60,575 nt of DNA. Origin: Natrialba chahannaoensis JCM 10990 (GTDB lineage: Archaea; Halobacteriota; Halobacteria; Halobacteriales; Natrialbaceae). The stretch's first letter is position 1; every line of letters starts with the position of its first letter. Shown piece after piece: positions 26,704-36,369 of this stretch. Under the pieces are notes generated by a model. That model was not told the origin of the DNA. It searched no databases and saw nothing but the letters and a program-made list of their open reading frames with translations. Both the position numbers and the translations under genes were made by a program. Location: the NCBI RefSeq assembly GCF_000337135.1, contig NZ_AOIN01000008.1:1-60575 (forward strand). The letters run 5' to 3'.

Positions 26704-26916
26704 ATGGACCGAACTCCTGTCTCGTCAAGTAACTTGAGGAGCGTTGGGTATGATCCGGAAAGCCAGACACTCGAGATCGCGTTCAACAGCGGAGGCGTCT
26801 ATCAGTACTACGATGTCCCGGAATCTGTCTATCGTGGGCTGATGAACGCAGCCTCCCACGGCAAGTATCACGCACGTCATATCAAGGACCGGTTTCGCTA
26901 TGCAAAGGTCGGATGA
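26704..26916 (+). CDS. KTSC domain protein
   Basis: A 70-residue single-domain protein: SSNLRSVGYDPESQTLEIAF, then GGVYQYYDVPESVYRGLMNA and a GKYHARHIKDRF ending. This is the KTSC fold, found alone or fused to nucleases and synthetases; its role is thought to be nucleic-acid binding but is unproven. It overlaps the next gene by 17 bases. Confidence 0.85.
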   Translation: MDRTPVSSSNLRSVGYDPESQTLEIAFNSGGVYQYYDVPESVYRGLMNAASHGKYHARHIKDRFRYAKVG

Positions 26917-27313
26917 TGAGTTCCTCGAGTTCGACAAAATAGACGAACCTGAGATCACAGGTGAAGACTTTGCTGATCTGTCTAACGAGGAGATCGAACG
27001 GATCGAACGTGCGGCAACGGCGCTAACTCGGTATGAGTCAGCAGTAGCAGAACGTGAACGCGCAGCTACAGACCGAGAGAGCGCACAAGCAAAGCGAGTC
27101 ATATTCGAGCGGATCGGGAAACGGTACATTCCGTTTGCGATCTTTCTTCTATCTGGGTTCCCGGCCTTCGTCTACGGTGTAACCCAGATTCTGCAATATA
27201 CAGATATCCGACTCTGGATCGGGAGTTCACTACTTGCTCTTGGCCTCCTCACTGCAATCGGATTACTGGCTGCTGCCAACCAGGATCAGATTTCGAACCT
27301 TTTCGATCGATAA
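26900..27313 (+). CDS. Two-helix membrane protein with coiled coil
   Basis: A 137-residue protein. Residues 1-75 are acidic and helical (a coiled coil rich in ERERAATDRESAQAKR-type segments). Two transmembrane helices follow (about 77-96 and 105-127). It is co-translated with the KTSC gene. It may anchor a complex at the membrane; the function is unknown. Confidence 0.65.
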   Translation: MQRSDDEFLEFDKIDEPEITGEDFADLSNEEIERIERAATALTRYESAVAERERAATDRESAQAKRVIFERIGKRYIPFAIFLLSGFPAFVYGVTQILQYTDIRLWIGSSLLALGLLTAIGLLAAANQDQISNLFDR

Positions 27314-27319
27314 GACGGA

Positions 27320-27817
27320 TTACTCGTTAGCATGAGCTTCGAGTTCGCCCTTTAGGCTCGCGAACCGGAACAGGAAGACAGCGAGTGAGACGATCGCTAA
27401 GACTGGTCCCGTTTCCGGCGTCACCTCGTAGATAAGCAAGAAAATTCCCCAGACCATCAACATCAGTCCGTACTCTAACGCCATCTCTTGAAGAGTCAAG
27501 ACGATTCGATACGTCAACGTCAGCTCGTGAGCAAATGCAGCGATCAATAGGAACCCGAATGCAGCTACGAATATCTCTATCTGCAGAACGTACTGATCGG
27601 GACTATCTGATAAAATAATTGCTAACCCTGCGAAAACCAGGCTGGCTACTGCCAGTGCAGTCCCTCGTTGATCCTGCGAGATCTCATCATAAAGATCGTG
27701 ATCTTCAACGATCCCAAATTGGTGGTCCCAGTTCAGATATAGCTTGCCGCTGATCTCGATCACGAAGAGGATCAATAGGAACCACTGAACAAACAGAACC
27801 CCAAGCTGGGAGAGCAT
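27320..27817 (-). CDS. Polytopic membrane protein, unknown
   Basis: About 165 residues from ATG 27817, with some four or five hydrophobic helices and a short acidic loop (DHDLYDEISQDQRG). It starts two bases after the stop of the zinc-ribbon gene upstream on this strand, so ATG 27817 is favoured over the frame's earlier codon at 27838. It converges with the KTSC-associated membrane gene. No family recognised. Confidence 0.6.
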   Translation of the reverse strand: MLSQLGVLFVQWFLLILFVIEISGKLYLNWDHQFGIVEDHDLYDEISQDQRGTALAVASLVFAGLAIILSDSPDQYVLQIEIFVAAFGFLLIAAFAHELTLTYRIVLTLQEMALEYGLMLMVWGIFLLIYEVTPETGPVLAIVSLAVFLFRFASLKGELEAHANE

Positions 27818-27819
27818 CC

Positions 27820-27939
27820 CTACGGTTTGTGACCGCAATTACTACACCGTTTCTTCCCCCCAGATTGGGTGAGATTTGTTGATCCACACTCAGAACACTT
27901 CCACTGACGCGCTTCCTCAGGAATCCTATCATCAGACAT
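27820..27939 (-). CDS. 39-residue zinc-ribbon protein
   Basis: Reading down from ATG 27939 gives a short acidic start, WKCSECGST, a loop with SGGKK, and RCSNCGHKP before the stop. The two CxxC knuckles make a complete zinc ribbon. It is followed after two bases by the membrane protein gene, forming a two-gene unit. Confidence 0.65.
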   Translation of the reverse strand: MSDDRIPEEARQWKCSECGSTNLTQSGGKKRCSNCGHKP

Positions 27940-27941
27940 GA

Positions 27942-28268
27942 TTAGAACTTATATCTGCACTTGCATTTTTCTTTCTGTCTCAACACACTTCGACCACACT
28001 CAGGGCAAGTTTTTGTCTTTTCTTGATGCCACGGCCCATAAGGCCAGATTGACAACAATAGTTGATAAATGAGGTTGTTCCAACGAAAGTGTATCTTTCA
28101 CAAGGACTAATCCCCCCGACCCCATTTTCCGACCGCCACGAGCATTGTGTGGGCGTTCCACTCCCGCTGTAGTGGTCGCCGAAGCCGTAGTTGCGCTTGA
28201 TGCTCAGTGGTGTATCGCCCTCTTCGAACCGGTGATCGAGCTTGTACCGCTCCCTGGCTTCAGTATCG
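27942..28268 (-). other. Zinc-knuckle remnant and otherwise unassigned stretch
   Basis: On the minus strand a frame ending at 27942 encodes TCPECGRSVLRQKEKCKCRYKF, split here as a zinc knuckle plus basic tail, with no ATG; a TTG start near 28058 would give about 39 residues. Further upstream (to 28260) another minus frame looks protein-like but is broken by frameshift. It is probably the debris of one or two genes. Confidence 0.3.
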
Positions 28269-28276
28269 TTTTATAG
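28269..28276 (+). promoter_or_regulatory. TATA box of the membrane-anchored NTPase
   Basis: TTTTATAG is centred about 27 bases before ATG 28300. This leaderless arrangement favours ATG 28300 over the upstream GTG at 28207. Confidence 0.55.
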
Positions 28277-28299
28277 TTCACGTTGTTAGTTGTTGGTCA

Positions 28300-31200
28300 A
28301 TGAGAAGTTCTCCGCCGATTCGTGGTGTGCGGTTTTACACGACGTTTGGCGGGGAAACGGACTTTTTCTCCAGCGTGTTGATCCCGACGTGTGTGATCAT
28401 TGCAGGTGTCGTGCTTGCTATTATTCAGTTTCTGCCGACGGATATCGCGTTCCACGAGGCAAATATACTGAGGATATCCACAGTCGGTGTCACTGCGGGG
28501 ATCGTGATACTGGCGTATCTTATCGGGACTGCCGGGAAGTATACGGATCAGGCGGTGTTCCACAGTTACTGGGGCGTAGTACTGTCGCTCGTGCTGTATC
28601 TGCTGATCAGTGTGGTCGCGGTGGTTGTCAGTTTTGGGATTGCGGAGTTCGTGACCGCTCAGACGCTTCTGACGTCGCTTGACTGGCCCACCGTCCTGCA
28701 CGGACTGGCTGAAGGACATATCGTCATGCTCGGGGCCGTTATCGCGACGCTGTCGTCGATCGTGTTAGCGGCCGAGAACCGGCGACGACTCGCTCAACAG
28801 TATCTTGGTATGACGGAGGTAAAACACCTCTTTAAGGAGGAAACGGAGCAGTCACTAGCTCATATCGAGAACGAGATCTCGGGGGTGGGTCATATTGAGC
28901 GGACGGAAACCAACCGCCTCCGAGAGGTGGTCAGGCAGACGGATCATGCGATGCTTCTCGGGGATGGCGGAGTGGGAAAAAGCGGGATCCTCAAGACGGT
29001 CGCGGACGACTGTGAGAAACCGATCCTGTTCTTGGATCTGACCCGGTATCCAGGGATCCAGACCAAATCCGATCTGGCGGAGAAGATCGGTGTCAACGGG
29101 AATATCGACCATGCGATCACGCAGGTTGGTCTCGATGCAGGACTGGTGGTGTTCATCGATCAACTGGACGATGTTGGTGGGACGGAGGTACAGGTCGTCA
29201 CCAACTTCGTGTTTGACACCATCGGGATAGACGGGGTTTCGGTTATCTTTGCCTGTCGAGAACATGATTTGGAAACCCATCCGGAGTACGCGTCTCTGCG
29301 TAACCCATCGGAATTCACGGTCCGCTCCACCGTCCAGCGGTTGAACCCAGCGACAGCAAAGCGACAGATAGAGTCGTTGACGGGTACAGAGCCGTCGGAG
29401 GATTTGGTTGAAGTGGGACGGAATCTCCAGTACCTCGATGTGATTGCGGAGTTGGCGGACGACGGTGTTGATCTGACGAACATTTCGGGGAAGGCCGCGG
29501 TCTGGGAGAAGTATCGGGAGAGCCTCGAAGAGGAATATCAGCCGGGCGATGATGACCGGCGTGGTGGTCGGGTACTCCAGCGTGCCGTTGACTATGCCGT
29601 GGAGGCGACCGAGGACGATTCGAATATCTTCTCGGTGCCGCCCGACCAGGACTGGGCGGACAACCAGCTCTTGAATCGTGGTGTGATCATCGCGTCTAGT
29701 ACGGAACGCGGGAACAGGCGGCACCGGTTCCGACATCCTGATTTTCAGACATACCTGTACGCGTGGGACGCGGTACAGGACGGGGAGGGCTTGAAGGCGG
29801 TGACTGACCGACTGGATGATCGTCTGGGCAAGGACGTGTTCCGGTGGATGCTGTTGCTGTATATCCAGAGTGATACGGCACTTGAGGATCAGTTCCCGAA
29901 CCTGAGTCAGACGCCGATGACCGGGGATGCAACCCAGTCGTTCCTGGAAGAACTGCTCGATGCAGATAATGGGCTGGGATATTATGCGACGACTGCAATC
30001 CTTGACGAGATCAAGACCTGGGATGCCGAGACCAATCCGGAGCTCGCGGACACGGTACTCGCAAAGCTCGAGGGACGCGAGGAACTCTACCGGTATTTCT
30101 TCGGGCCTGATACAGATCCGTCGTGGGCGTATGCCCTGCTTGAACGCGGCTCATTCGATGATCCGGGTCCCGTGGCGATAGGGTTCCTTGGTGACATCGC
30201 CCCGGAACATCCGGAAACGGTCAGTGAGCTTGTGGCTGCCGTCGAAACCCAGGATCTGGCGTTACAGGGACTTCTCATCTCTGTGATCCGCGAGCTTCCG
30301 GTCGACGACGCAGCGTCTCATACAGATTTGGTGGTGGATCTGTTTGCCGAGTCGCAGCTGGAACGCGACAGGGTCAGTTTCAGGGCCGTCCAGTTGCTGG
30401 GAGATTTTATCAAGAAGGGGCGACCGGATGCCGGTCTGGATCTTCTCGCGGTCGTTACCGAGCCGCACCGACCGGACGATGGCAGGAAGCCCGTTGCCAA
30501 GGTCGAACTTCATACACTGAGTAACTTACTTGAGGATACGCTGGAAACGCTGATCGACGAGCATCCCGTTCGGTGTATCGATGTGCTGGAGGCGAATCTG
30601 CGTGATACCGTGCGTATGGAAGCTGACTTGAAGGAATGGGAGGTGAATACTGTTGTCGGATATTCTCAGTCCCCGATCGCCAGCTCTGATTTCGACCGTC
30701 CGGGACACCATCATCTACGTGGGTTGTTAACTGGGACGTTGCGGGAGGCGTCAGAGATCTGGCTTGATGGTGAATCGGCCGATATGCGCCGTGAAACGAT
30801 CGAGGCATATCTCACGGGTATTGCTCTCTTCCGGCGGCTGGGGTTCCATCTCCTGAACCGGTATGCGGATAGCTGTCCGGATCTGGTGCGCCGAGAGTTA
30901 CAGGATCAGGAGAACTACCGGGAGCACCTGACCCAGCAGGACTTTCTCAAGCTTCTTCGGGACCAGTTCGCTGATCTGTCCGACTCGGACCACGAACAGG
31001 TTGTCCAGGTTATCTGTTCGGTCCCTGTTGAAGACGATCTGGAAGAACTTGCCGAGCAGCGAAGCGAACAGTACGAGGACTATACCGCCGAGGAGCTCTT
31101 TGAACAGCGTCGGGATCACTGGCTCCGTGAACGATTGTGGTTAATCCGGTCGGATCTACCGCAGGCGGGTGAACAGGTCCTGTCCCGTCTTCTGGATAAG

Positions 31201-32829
31201 TATGACGATGAACCCGGTGATTTGCTCTCCTCGGGCCGTGCGCGGATGGGGGCCATCTCGCAAGAGGCTCCGAGGCCGACCGACGAACTGCGGACGATGG
31301 CACCCGGGGAGTTACTCCGGTTCTGCATCGAGTGGGAGCCTGATACCAATCAGGGCTGGGAAGAAGCCGATGATGGCGGATTCCGGGAGGTGAGTCGTCG
31401 GGGACTGGCCGAGGCGGCTGTGGAGGTGATGCTTGAAGATCCGTCCCGGTACGAGGGGCAGATCCCGAGGCTTCGACAGGCTGATTCGATCTACGCGACC
31501 GAACTGCTGAACCAGGTGCGCAAGACCCTCGATGACGATCCCGAGTCGTTGCGCGACGGCTTCCCGTGGGGACCGGTGTTCGAGCTCTGCGATGTGATCG
31601 CGGCGAACCCAAGCGACTGGGATGATTCGGCACGGATCGCGGCAGCCCGTCTGCTCAAAGCAGGGGTGACGACGGATGCCTACCGGTATCTACTGGAGTA
31701 CGGGGAGCTGAAGGCGCTGCTCGTCGCATTTCTCGATGATCCGGACCCGTCACCGGAACGAGATCGGCCACCGGAGGGGCATGCTGGACACAACAACCCA
31801 TTCCAGGTCGCGCTCAATGCAGTACGGTCGCTCGCACTTGATGGTCTGATCATTTACGCCGTTCGCACCGCCACCCAGCGGGAGTTCGACGGGTACGCGG
31901 AGGAGAGAGTGTCCGGGATCGATCAGGATGTCCGGGAGCAGTTGATATCGATGCTCGACGACACGTCATTGGCTGTGAGGGCGGTATACGGCCACAGGCT
32001 ACAGAAAATCTGGTGGCTGGACCATGACTTCGTCCACGAACATCTTGAAACACTGTTCCCACGGCAACAGAACACCGAGAGCCGGAACCGGTTCTCCGCT
32101 GCCTGGGATGCCTATGTTTCGTTCAACACATTTCATGTTAACCTGTATCCTGTGCTGCGCCCGTACTATTTCCACAGTATTGATCTCGTCGCCGAAGACG
32201 CCACCACGGACATCAACCAAGCGCCCGAAGGTCTTGCGTACAACATCCTCTTGGCGTACATCCATGGCTACGAAGAGTTGGATGACACAAACAGCCTCGT
32301 CACCTATCTTTATGACCGGGATGCTCCTGACTTTGCCAGGCAGATGGCGTGGGGGGTATGGCGGTCAGGAAAAGACAACGACGAGGTCCGGCAGAAATGG
32401 CACAGGGTAGAAGCACTCTGGAAGATGCGACTCGAGCAGATCGACGATGTTGAGGCACACATCAGCGAGATACAGTGGTTCGTCGAATGGTTGACGCTCA
32501 TCCAAGAGCAGGTCGCATTTGAGGACATCTCCAAGTTGATCGGCCGTTCACTGCCTTTCATCGCGAAACAGCGGCGCATGTGGGAAACGGTCGAAAACTA
32601 TCTGGCGACGCAGGCATCTGATCATCCGGAGACCGTTGTCACTCTTTATCGGGAGCTGATGGATCAGGAAGCCAGCCCCTATCCTGTTCGTTTCAGTGAG
32701 GAGACTGCAACTGTCCTCAAGCCAGCCCTCGACGAACCCGATGTTCGCGGATACGCGCTCGATATCGCGGAACAGTTCGCCAAACACGGTGATGACGATG
32801 CGCGATCTTTTCTCGAAAACAACACCTGA
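28300..32829 (+). CDS. Membrane-anchored STAND-like NTPase
   Basis: About 1509 residues. The N-terminus has four predicted transmembrane helices (about 24-44, 58-76, 90-113, 130-148). A linker leads to a P-loop ATPase: Walker A LLGDGGVGKSG near 209-219, Walker B LVVFIDQLDD near 264-273 and an arginine-rich sensor segment (VIFACREHD). The remaining 1000 or so residues are helical, with repeated two-helix units and many acidic residues, typical of a HEAT/TPR-like sensing array. Such proteins bind an intruder signal through the repeats and respond through the N-terminal effector; a membrane effector suggests depolarisation or cell arrest on activation. It stands alone with its own promoter. GC is higher than in the neighbours, which suggests separate acquisition. 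NTPase and membrane domain are seen; the defence role is inferred. Confidence 0.72.
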   Translation: MRSSPPIRGVRFYTTFGGETDFFSSVLIPTCVIIAGVVLAIIQFLPTDIAFHEANILRISTVGVTAGIVILAYLIGTAGKYTDQAVFHSYWGVVLSLVLYLLISVVAVVVSFGIAEFVTAQTLLTSLDWPTVLHGLAEGHIVMLGAVIATLSSIVLAAENRRRLAQQYLGMTEVKHLFKEETEQSLAHIENEISGVGHIERTETNRLREVVRQTDHAMLLGDGGVGKSGILKTVADDCEKPILFLDLTRYPGIQTKSDLAEKIGVNGNIDHAITQVGLDAGLVVFIDQLDDVGGTEVQVVTNFVFDTIGIDGVSVIFACREHDLETHPEYASLRNPSEFTVRSTVQRLNPATAKRQIESLTGTEPSEDLVEVGRNLQYLDVIAELADDGVDLTNISGKAAVWEKYRESLEEEYQPGDDDRRGGRVLQRAVDYAVEATEDDSNIFSVPPDQDWADNQLLNRGVIIASSTERGNRRHRFRHPDFQTYLYAWDAVQDGEGLKAVTDRLDDRLGKDVFRWMLLLYIQSDTALEDQFPNLSQTPMTGDATQSFLEELLDADNGLGYYATTAILDEIKTWDAETNPELADTVLAKLEGREELYRYFFGPDTDPSWAYALLERGSFDDPGPVAIGFLGDIAPEHPETVSELVAAVETQDLALQGLLISVIRELPVDDAASHTDLVVDLFAESQLERDRVSFRAVQLLGDFIKKGRPDAGLDLLAVVTEPHRPDDGRKPVAKVELHTLSNLLEDTLETLIDEHPVRCIDVLEANLRDTVRMEADLKEWEVNTVVGYSQSPIASSDFDRPGHHHLRGLLTGTLREASEIWLDGESADMRRETIEAYLTGIALFRRLGFHLLNRYADSCPDLVRRELQDQENYREHLTQQDFLKLLRDQFADLSDSDHEQVVQVICSVPVEDDLEELAEQRSEQYEDYTAEELFEQRRDHWLRERLWLIRSDLPQAGEQVLSRLLDKYDDEPGDLLSSGRARMGAISQEAPRPTDELRTMAPGELLRFCIEWEPDTNQGWEEADDGGFREVSRRGLAEAAVEVMLEDPSRYEGQIPRLRQADSIYATELLNQVRKTLDDDPESLRDGFPWGPVFELCDVIAANPSDWDDSARIAAARLLKAGVTTDAYRYLLEYGELKALLVAFLDDPDPSPERDRPPEGHAGHNNPFQVALNAVRSLALDGLIIYAVRTATQREFDGYAEERVSGIDQDVREQLISMLDDTSLAVRAVYGHRLQKIWWLDHDFVHEHLETLFPRQQNTESRNRFSAAWDAYVSFNTFHVNLYPVLRPYYFHSIDLVAEDATTDINQAPEGLAYNILLAYIHGYEELDDTNSLVTYLYDRDAPDFARQMAWGVWRSGKDNDEVRQKWHRVEALWKMRLEQIDDVEAHISEIQWFVEWLTLIQEQVAFEDISKLIGRSLPFIAKQRRMWETVENYLATQASDHPETVVTLYRELMDQEASPYPVRFSEETATVLKPALDEPDVRGYALDIAEQFAKHGDDDARSFLENNT

Positions 32830-32942
32830 ACCGGTGAAACGCGTGTGTAGGGGCTGGGACAGACCGAGTATGTGACGGTACGGGAAGTACTAACTCGAAT
32901 CCAAGCGATAATCAGCTACTTCGTTGGAATCAGGCGAGAGTT

Positions 32943-34115
32943 CTAACTGTCCTGATCTGACCGAAGAACCCTCTCACACCCGTCTAAATCCAGCAAGTCG
33001 CAGAAAAACCTGATTGCGTAAATCACGGACACATCGGAGAAAACAGCTTCTTGAAAAATGGAGTGCACCAGTCGGGTATGCTCCTCGACATGGCAAGAAC
33101 GTCTCTGGGTTTCAAAACCGGTTTCTGAGTACACAGTGCAGTTTGGAAGGTCGGGTGAAATACCGGGCGCTTGCTGGTGCGGGGCGTACTCTGTTTCAAA
33201 ACTAAGTCCCTTCTCTGTCTCCAACTCTTCCGTCCGCTTATCTCTCCGCCGAGCCTCTCCCATCCGATCCAACAGACCTGAGACGTACTCTTCGCTGCAA
33301 CTGTTGAACATAATGATACTGTCAGCATTATGGAACTGTAACAGATTTACCTCATCCACCACCCTGGTTTCCTCAAGTACGACTTGTTGTTTCGAATTAC
33401 AGTCAAAACCATAGACCGCCGGATCATACAGCAATAGAACACGGTGCGGTCCGATAGGACAGAAAATCTGTAATCCACGGTTCGCTAACCCTATCGTTCC
33501 TGGTCCCCGAACCTGTTTAAATCGGAGATTGTCGTGGATTACGGGAGCGTCAGATACTACGAATTCTTTGCTGGTTGTGTTCCGAAGCATCACAGCTGAA
33601 AGATCTGATAAGCCGATAAAACCGAAAATCCCTCTAACTACGTGCTGATGGTGGATTCCTAGGAGATTACCGTCTACCAGTTGCTCTTTCTTCTCCTCGT
33701 CAGTTAGATTATCTGTCCACGTGATCTTGTCCTCGTACCTGCCGTGTTCCAGGTCGTCTTCCACTCCTTCTTTGAGAAATTCCTCCCCGGCCTCGATATC
33801 AGACTTCACGGACTTGGTTCGGAGGCGCTGAGTGGTAACGAAGGAGTACAACAATTTGAGGTACGTATCCGATAAATCGGTGAGAGAACTGGTTTTTCGG
33901 AGTTCCTTGATAGGCCAAGAATGGTACCCTTCCAGATTTGCAAGTTCTCCTTCGACGACTGGGTTGCCGTAGAAGTAGTTCCGGGCGCACACCTCGGTCA
34001 AATGCTGATTGAACACATCACCCGATTCTAAAACAAGGGTGTCTACCATTTCGTCGGTAGCCCAGGCATCCAGATAGAATTGGGGTACGTAGTGTTGGTT
34101 CTTCCGCTCCGGCAT
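32943..34115 (-). CDS. DUF4238 family protein
   Basis: About 390 residues from ATG 34115, where the family opening KNQHYVPQFYLDAW begins six residues in; in-frame codons further upstream add an unrelated stretch. The segment VFNQHLTEVCARNYFYG matches the conserved second block. DUF4238 proteins are common in defence islands of bacteria and archaea, but their activity is not settled. The C-terminal third carries charged, Cys-containing segments without a known motif. It is convergent with the NTPase gene. Confidence 0.82.
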   Translation of the reverse strand: MPERKNQHYVPQFYLDAWATDEMVDTLVLESGDVFNQHLTEVCARNYFYGNPVVEGELANLEGYHSWPIKELRKTSSLTDLSDTYLKLLYSFVTTQRLRTKSVKSDIEAGEEFLKEGVEDDLEHGRYEDKITWTDNLTDEEKKEQLVDGNLLGIHHQHVVRGIFGFIGLSDLSAVMLRNTTSKEFVVSDAPVIHDNLRFKQVRGPGTIGLANRGLQIFCPIGPHRVLLLYDPAVYGFDCNSKQQVVLEETRVVDEVNLLQFHNADSIIMFNSCSEEYVSGLLDRMGEARRRDKRTEELETEKGLSFETEYAPHQQAPGISPDLPNCTVYSETGFETQRRSCHVEEHTRLVHSIFQEAVFSDVSVIYAIRFFCDLLDLDGCERVLRSDQDS

Positions 34116-34257
34116 CGAACTTCTTATCCAGGGATTATTCCTTACCGGTATAAACCTGCGCACAATGTGTTTCTGTAGCGGTTCAGGATTCCTCTGGTGC
34201 TTGGATTGCTAACTCGTTGATCATGGTGTGGATTTGCCGCCCTTTGAACTTGAACTG

Positions 34258-34452
34258 CTACTGGATACAGATTAAGCTGAAAATGGGCAGCAATACTATG
34301 ACCGACTCAGCTACGAAGGGGTTCGGGAGCTGGTTCTGTAGGTACAATCTTGCCGCTACGGTTATTACGTAAAGCACTACCCCTACGAACAGGAGCGATA
34401 AAAGGCTCTGACTTGATATATTCTCTGGAACTTTAGTCGCTAAAAGATACAC
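34258..34452 (-). CDS. Possible two-helix membrane protein
   Basis: A 64-residue frame with two hydrophobic helices (about 16-35 and 46-63). There is no homology I can name. It sits in a 515-base gap; the rest of that gap holds no other convincing gene. Confidence 0.35.
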   Translation of the reverse strand: MYLLATKVPENISSQSLLSLLFVGVVLYVITVAARLYLQNQLPNPFVAESVIVLLPIFSLICIQ

Positions 34453-34629
34453 AGAGTATGAGGCGGGTTCTATGGTACGGTCTGCCAGATAGCAATAATA
34501 GATAAAATATTTCTGACTACTTTTAGAGTTTGTGAACTTGTAGCGGCTCTGAAGTCGATCTTATCATCATGAGTACCGACAATACCTTTATCTCTGAGCG
34601 GATTTAGACTCTATGTATACTGAGCGGCT

Positions 34630-35463
34630 ATGGGACCAACAAACGAATCTGAGACTCAAAGAAAGAGTCTGTCGACGCGGGAATCCCAAGCTCTCTCGCG
34701 ACTTGCAAGCGAGGGACGACAAATCATCACTATCGATGATATCGAGAATACATTGGACATTCCTCGAAAATCAGCGAAAGACATGGCATACTCTCTCAAA
34801 GAGAAAGGTTGGTTGGAGCGTCTCGCCCACGGGAAGTACATGATCCTGCCGCTCTCTGCTGGAGAGAATGCAGTATATACAGAACACGAGTTCGTCATTG
34901 CCTCAGCACTCGTGGACCCGATGTACATTGGCTACTGGAGCGCGATGAATCATCATGGTTTAACGGAGCAACTGTCGCGGACAGTGTATCTTGTGACGAC
35001 AGAAAGAGTGCAACCACGCGAGATCCATGGTGTTGAGTATCGGCCGGTGTCGGTCACTGAGCAGAAATTCTTCGGCTATCAACCGTCAGCGGTCGGATCG
35101 ACGCAGGTAAACATCGCCAGTATCGAAAAGACGCTCGTCGACTGCGCCGATCATCCCGAATTCTGCGGTGGAATCGATGAACTCGTCAAAGCGATGGAAA
35201 GAGCGACGGAGAAGCGTTGTTCATGGGAAACTGTCGTCGAATATCTCCACCGAGTCGGGAACGGTGCTGCAACGAAACGCATCGTCTACCTCGCTGACCA
35301 ACTCGATATCGAGCTCCCAGAGTACCGGGATCTCGTCGAGAATTTCACGACCGGATATCCACTTCTCGATCCAACCCGAGAAGCGACGGGTACCCGAGAC
35401 AGCAAGTATCAGCTGCGGCTGAATGTAGAACCTGAAGCGTTCCTTCCAGACGGCCTTACATGA
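34630..35463 (+). CDS. abiEi: AbiEi-type antitoxin
   Basis: A 277-residue antitoxin of the type IV AbiE toxin-antitoxin family. The N-terminal winged helix (RESQALSRLASEGRQIITIDDI...SAKDMAYSLKEKGWLERLAHGKY) binds the promoter in known members; the C-terminal domain (YIGYWSAMNHHGLTEQ, then IEKTLVDCADHPEFCGG) follows the AbiEi_4 pattern. It overlaps the toxin gene by four bases (ATGA). It should counteract the nucleotidyltransferase toxin and repress the operon. Confidence 0.88.
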   Translation: MGPTNESETQRKSLSTRESQALSRLASEGRQIITIDDIENTLDIPRKSAKDMAYSLKEKGWLERLAHGKYMILPLSAGENAVYTEHEFVIASALVDPMYIGYWSAMNHHGLTEQLSRTVYLVTTERVQPREIHGVEYRPVSVTEQKFFGYQPSAVGSTQVNIASIEKTLVDCADHPEFCGGIDELVKAMERATEKRCSWETVVEYLHRVGNGAATKRIVYLADQLDIELPEYRDLVENFTTGYPLLDPTREATGTRDSKYQLRLNVEPEAFLPDGLT

Positions 35464-36251
35464 TTTCCGATACACGACTAAGACAGTTAGCCAGAGAACT
35501 AGACGTTCGCCTGGGTTACGCGGAGAAGAATTACGTCAACTCGTGGATCCTGTGGGCGATCTATACTAGTTCGTATGGCGACAATTTGCTGTTCAAGGGC
35601 GGCACCGCTCTCAGCAAGCTCTACTTCCCAGAGACGTGGCGATATTCAGAAGACCTCGATCTCGGTGTCCAAGGGGACTATCAGGGTAGTGAGGAGGAGC
35701 TGGCGATTGCATTGGACGATGCAGCAAGGCGATCCGGGATCGACTTCGAAGTCACCCAACATCGCGAGTTGCGGAATGAGGGCTATCCAACTCATTACGT
35801 CGACATCGACATCCAGTATAACGCCGTTCTTGGTCACAGGAATACGACGAGCTTGGACGTCATGATTGACGAGTACGTAGCGTTCGATTCCGTGGATCAC
35901 ACGCACCAGTATGAGGACACGCCTGAGTTCACTTTGACTGCGTACAGCCTCGAGGAGATCTTTGCAGAGAAACTGCGAGCGCTCTACCAGCGGTCACAAG
36001 CGCGTGACTACTACGACCTCTATCGGATGATTACAGAAGCCGACGTTGATGATTCTGTTATCGTGCCAGCTTTCACGAGGAAGTGTGAACACGACGGCTT
36101 GGAAATCAACCTCGAGGACGGACTTCCGAGCGAGAAGCGTGCTGAGATTCGTGATGGCTGGCAGAATACGCTCCCTGATCTCGTTGCCGATCTCCCCGAG
36201 TTCGATTCTGTCTACGAAATACTCGAGGACTATATTGAATCACTGACGTAA
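35460..36251 (+). CDS. abiEii: AbiEii-type nucleotidyltransferase toxin
   Basis: A 263-residue toxin of the AbiEii family. The nucleotidyltransferase motif KGGTALSKLYF...RYSEDLDLGV (about 41-63) gives the Gly-rich box and the two Asp residues that bind metal and NTP. A second family block, FAEKLRALYQRSQARDYYDLYRM, follows near 168-190. Related toxins transfer nucleotides onto tRNA or other targets. It is coupled to the antitoxin upstream. The proteins look complete and functional. Confidence 0.9.
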   Translation: MISDTRLRQLARELDVRLGYAEKNYVNSWILWAIYTSSYGDNLLFKGGTALSKLYFPETWRYSEDLDLGVQGDYQGSEEELAIALDDAARRSGIDFEVTQHRELRNEGYPTHYVDIDIQYNAVLGHRNTTSLDVMIDEYVAFDSVDHTHQYEDTPEFTLTAYSLEEIFAEKLRALYQRSQARDYYDLYRMITEADVDDSVIVPAFTRKCEHDGLEINLEDGLPSEKRAEIRDGWQNTLPDLVADLPEFDSVYEILEDYIESLT

Positions 36252-36369
36252 CTCCGCTAGATTGAATCCGTCTGCTCGAGTGCGTTGATTGGCTCGCCAG
36301 TGAGATCAATTCGAACAGGGTAAAAGCCGCGTTTCGTGGAGGTCTGGGACTGAAACAACAGGCTCGTGC

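Noticed and set aside
28855-29736. Minus-strand frame of 293 codons inside the membrane-anchored NTPase gene
   Set aside because: It is opposite the Walker A/B region of the NTPase and has no motif; antisense shadow.
31010-31633. Minus-strand frame of 207 codons
   Set aside because: Very Pro/Arg/Ser-rich product opposite the NTPase repeat region, typical of a shadow frame.
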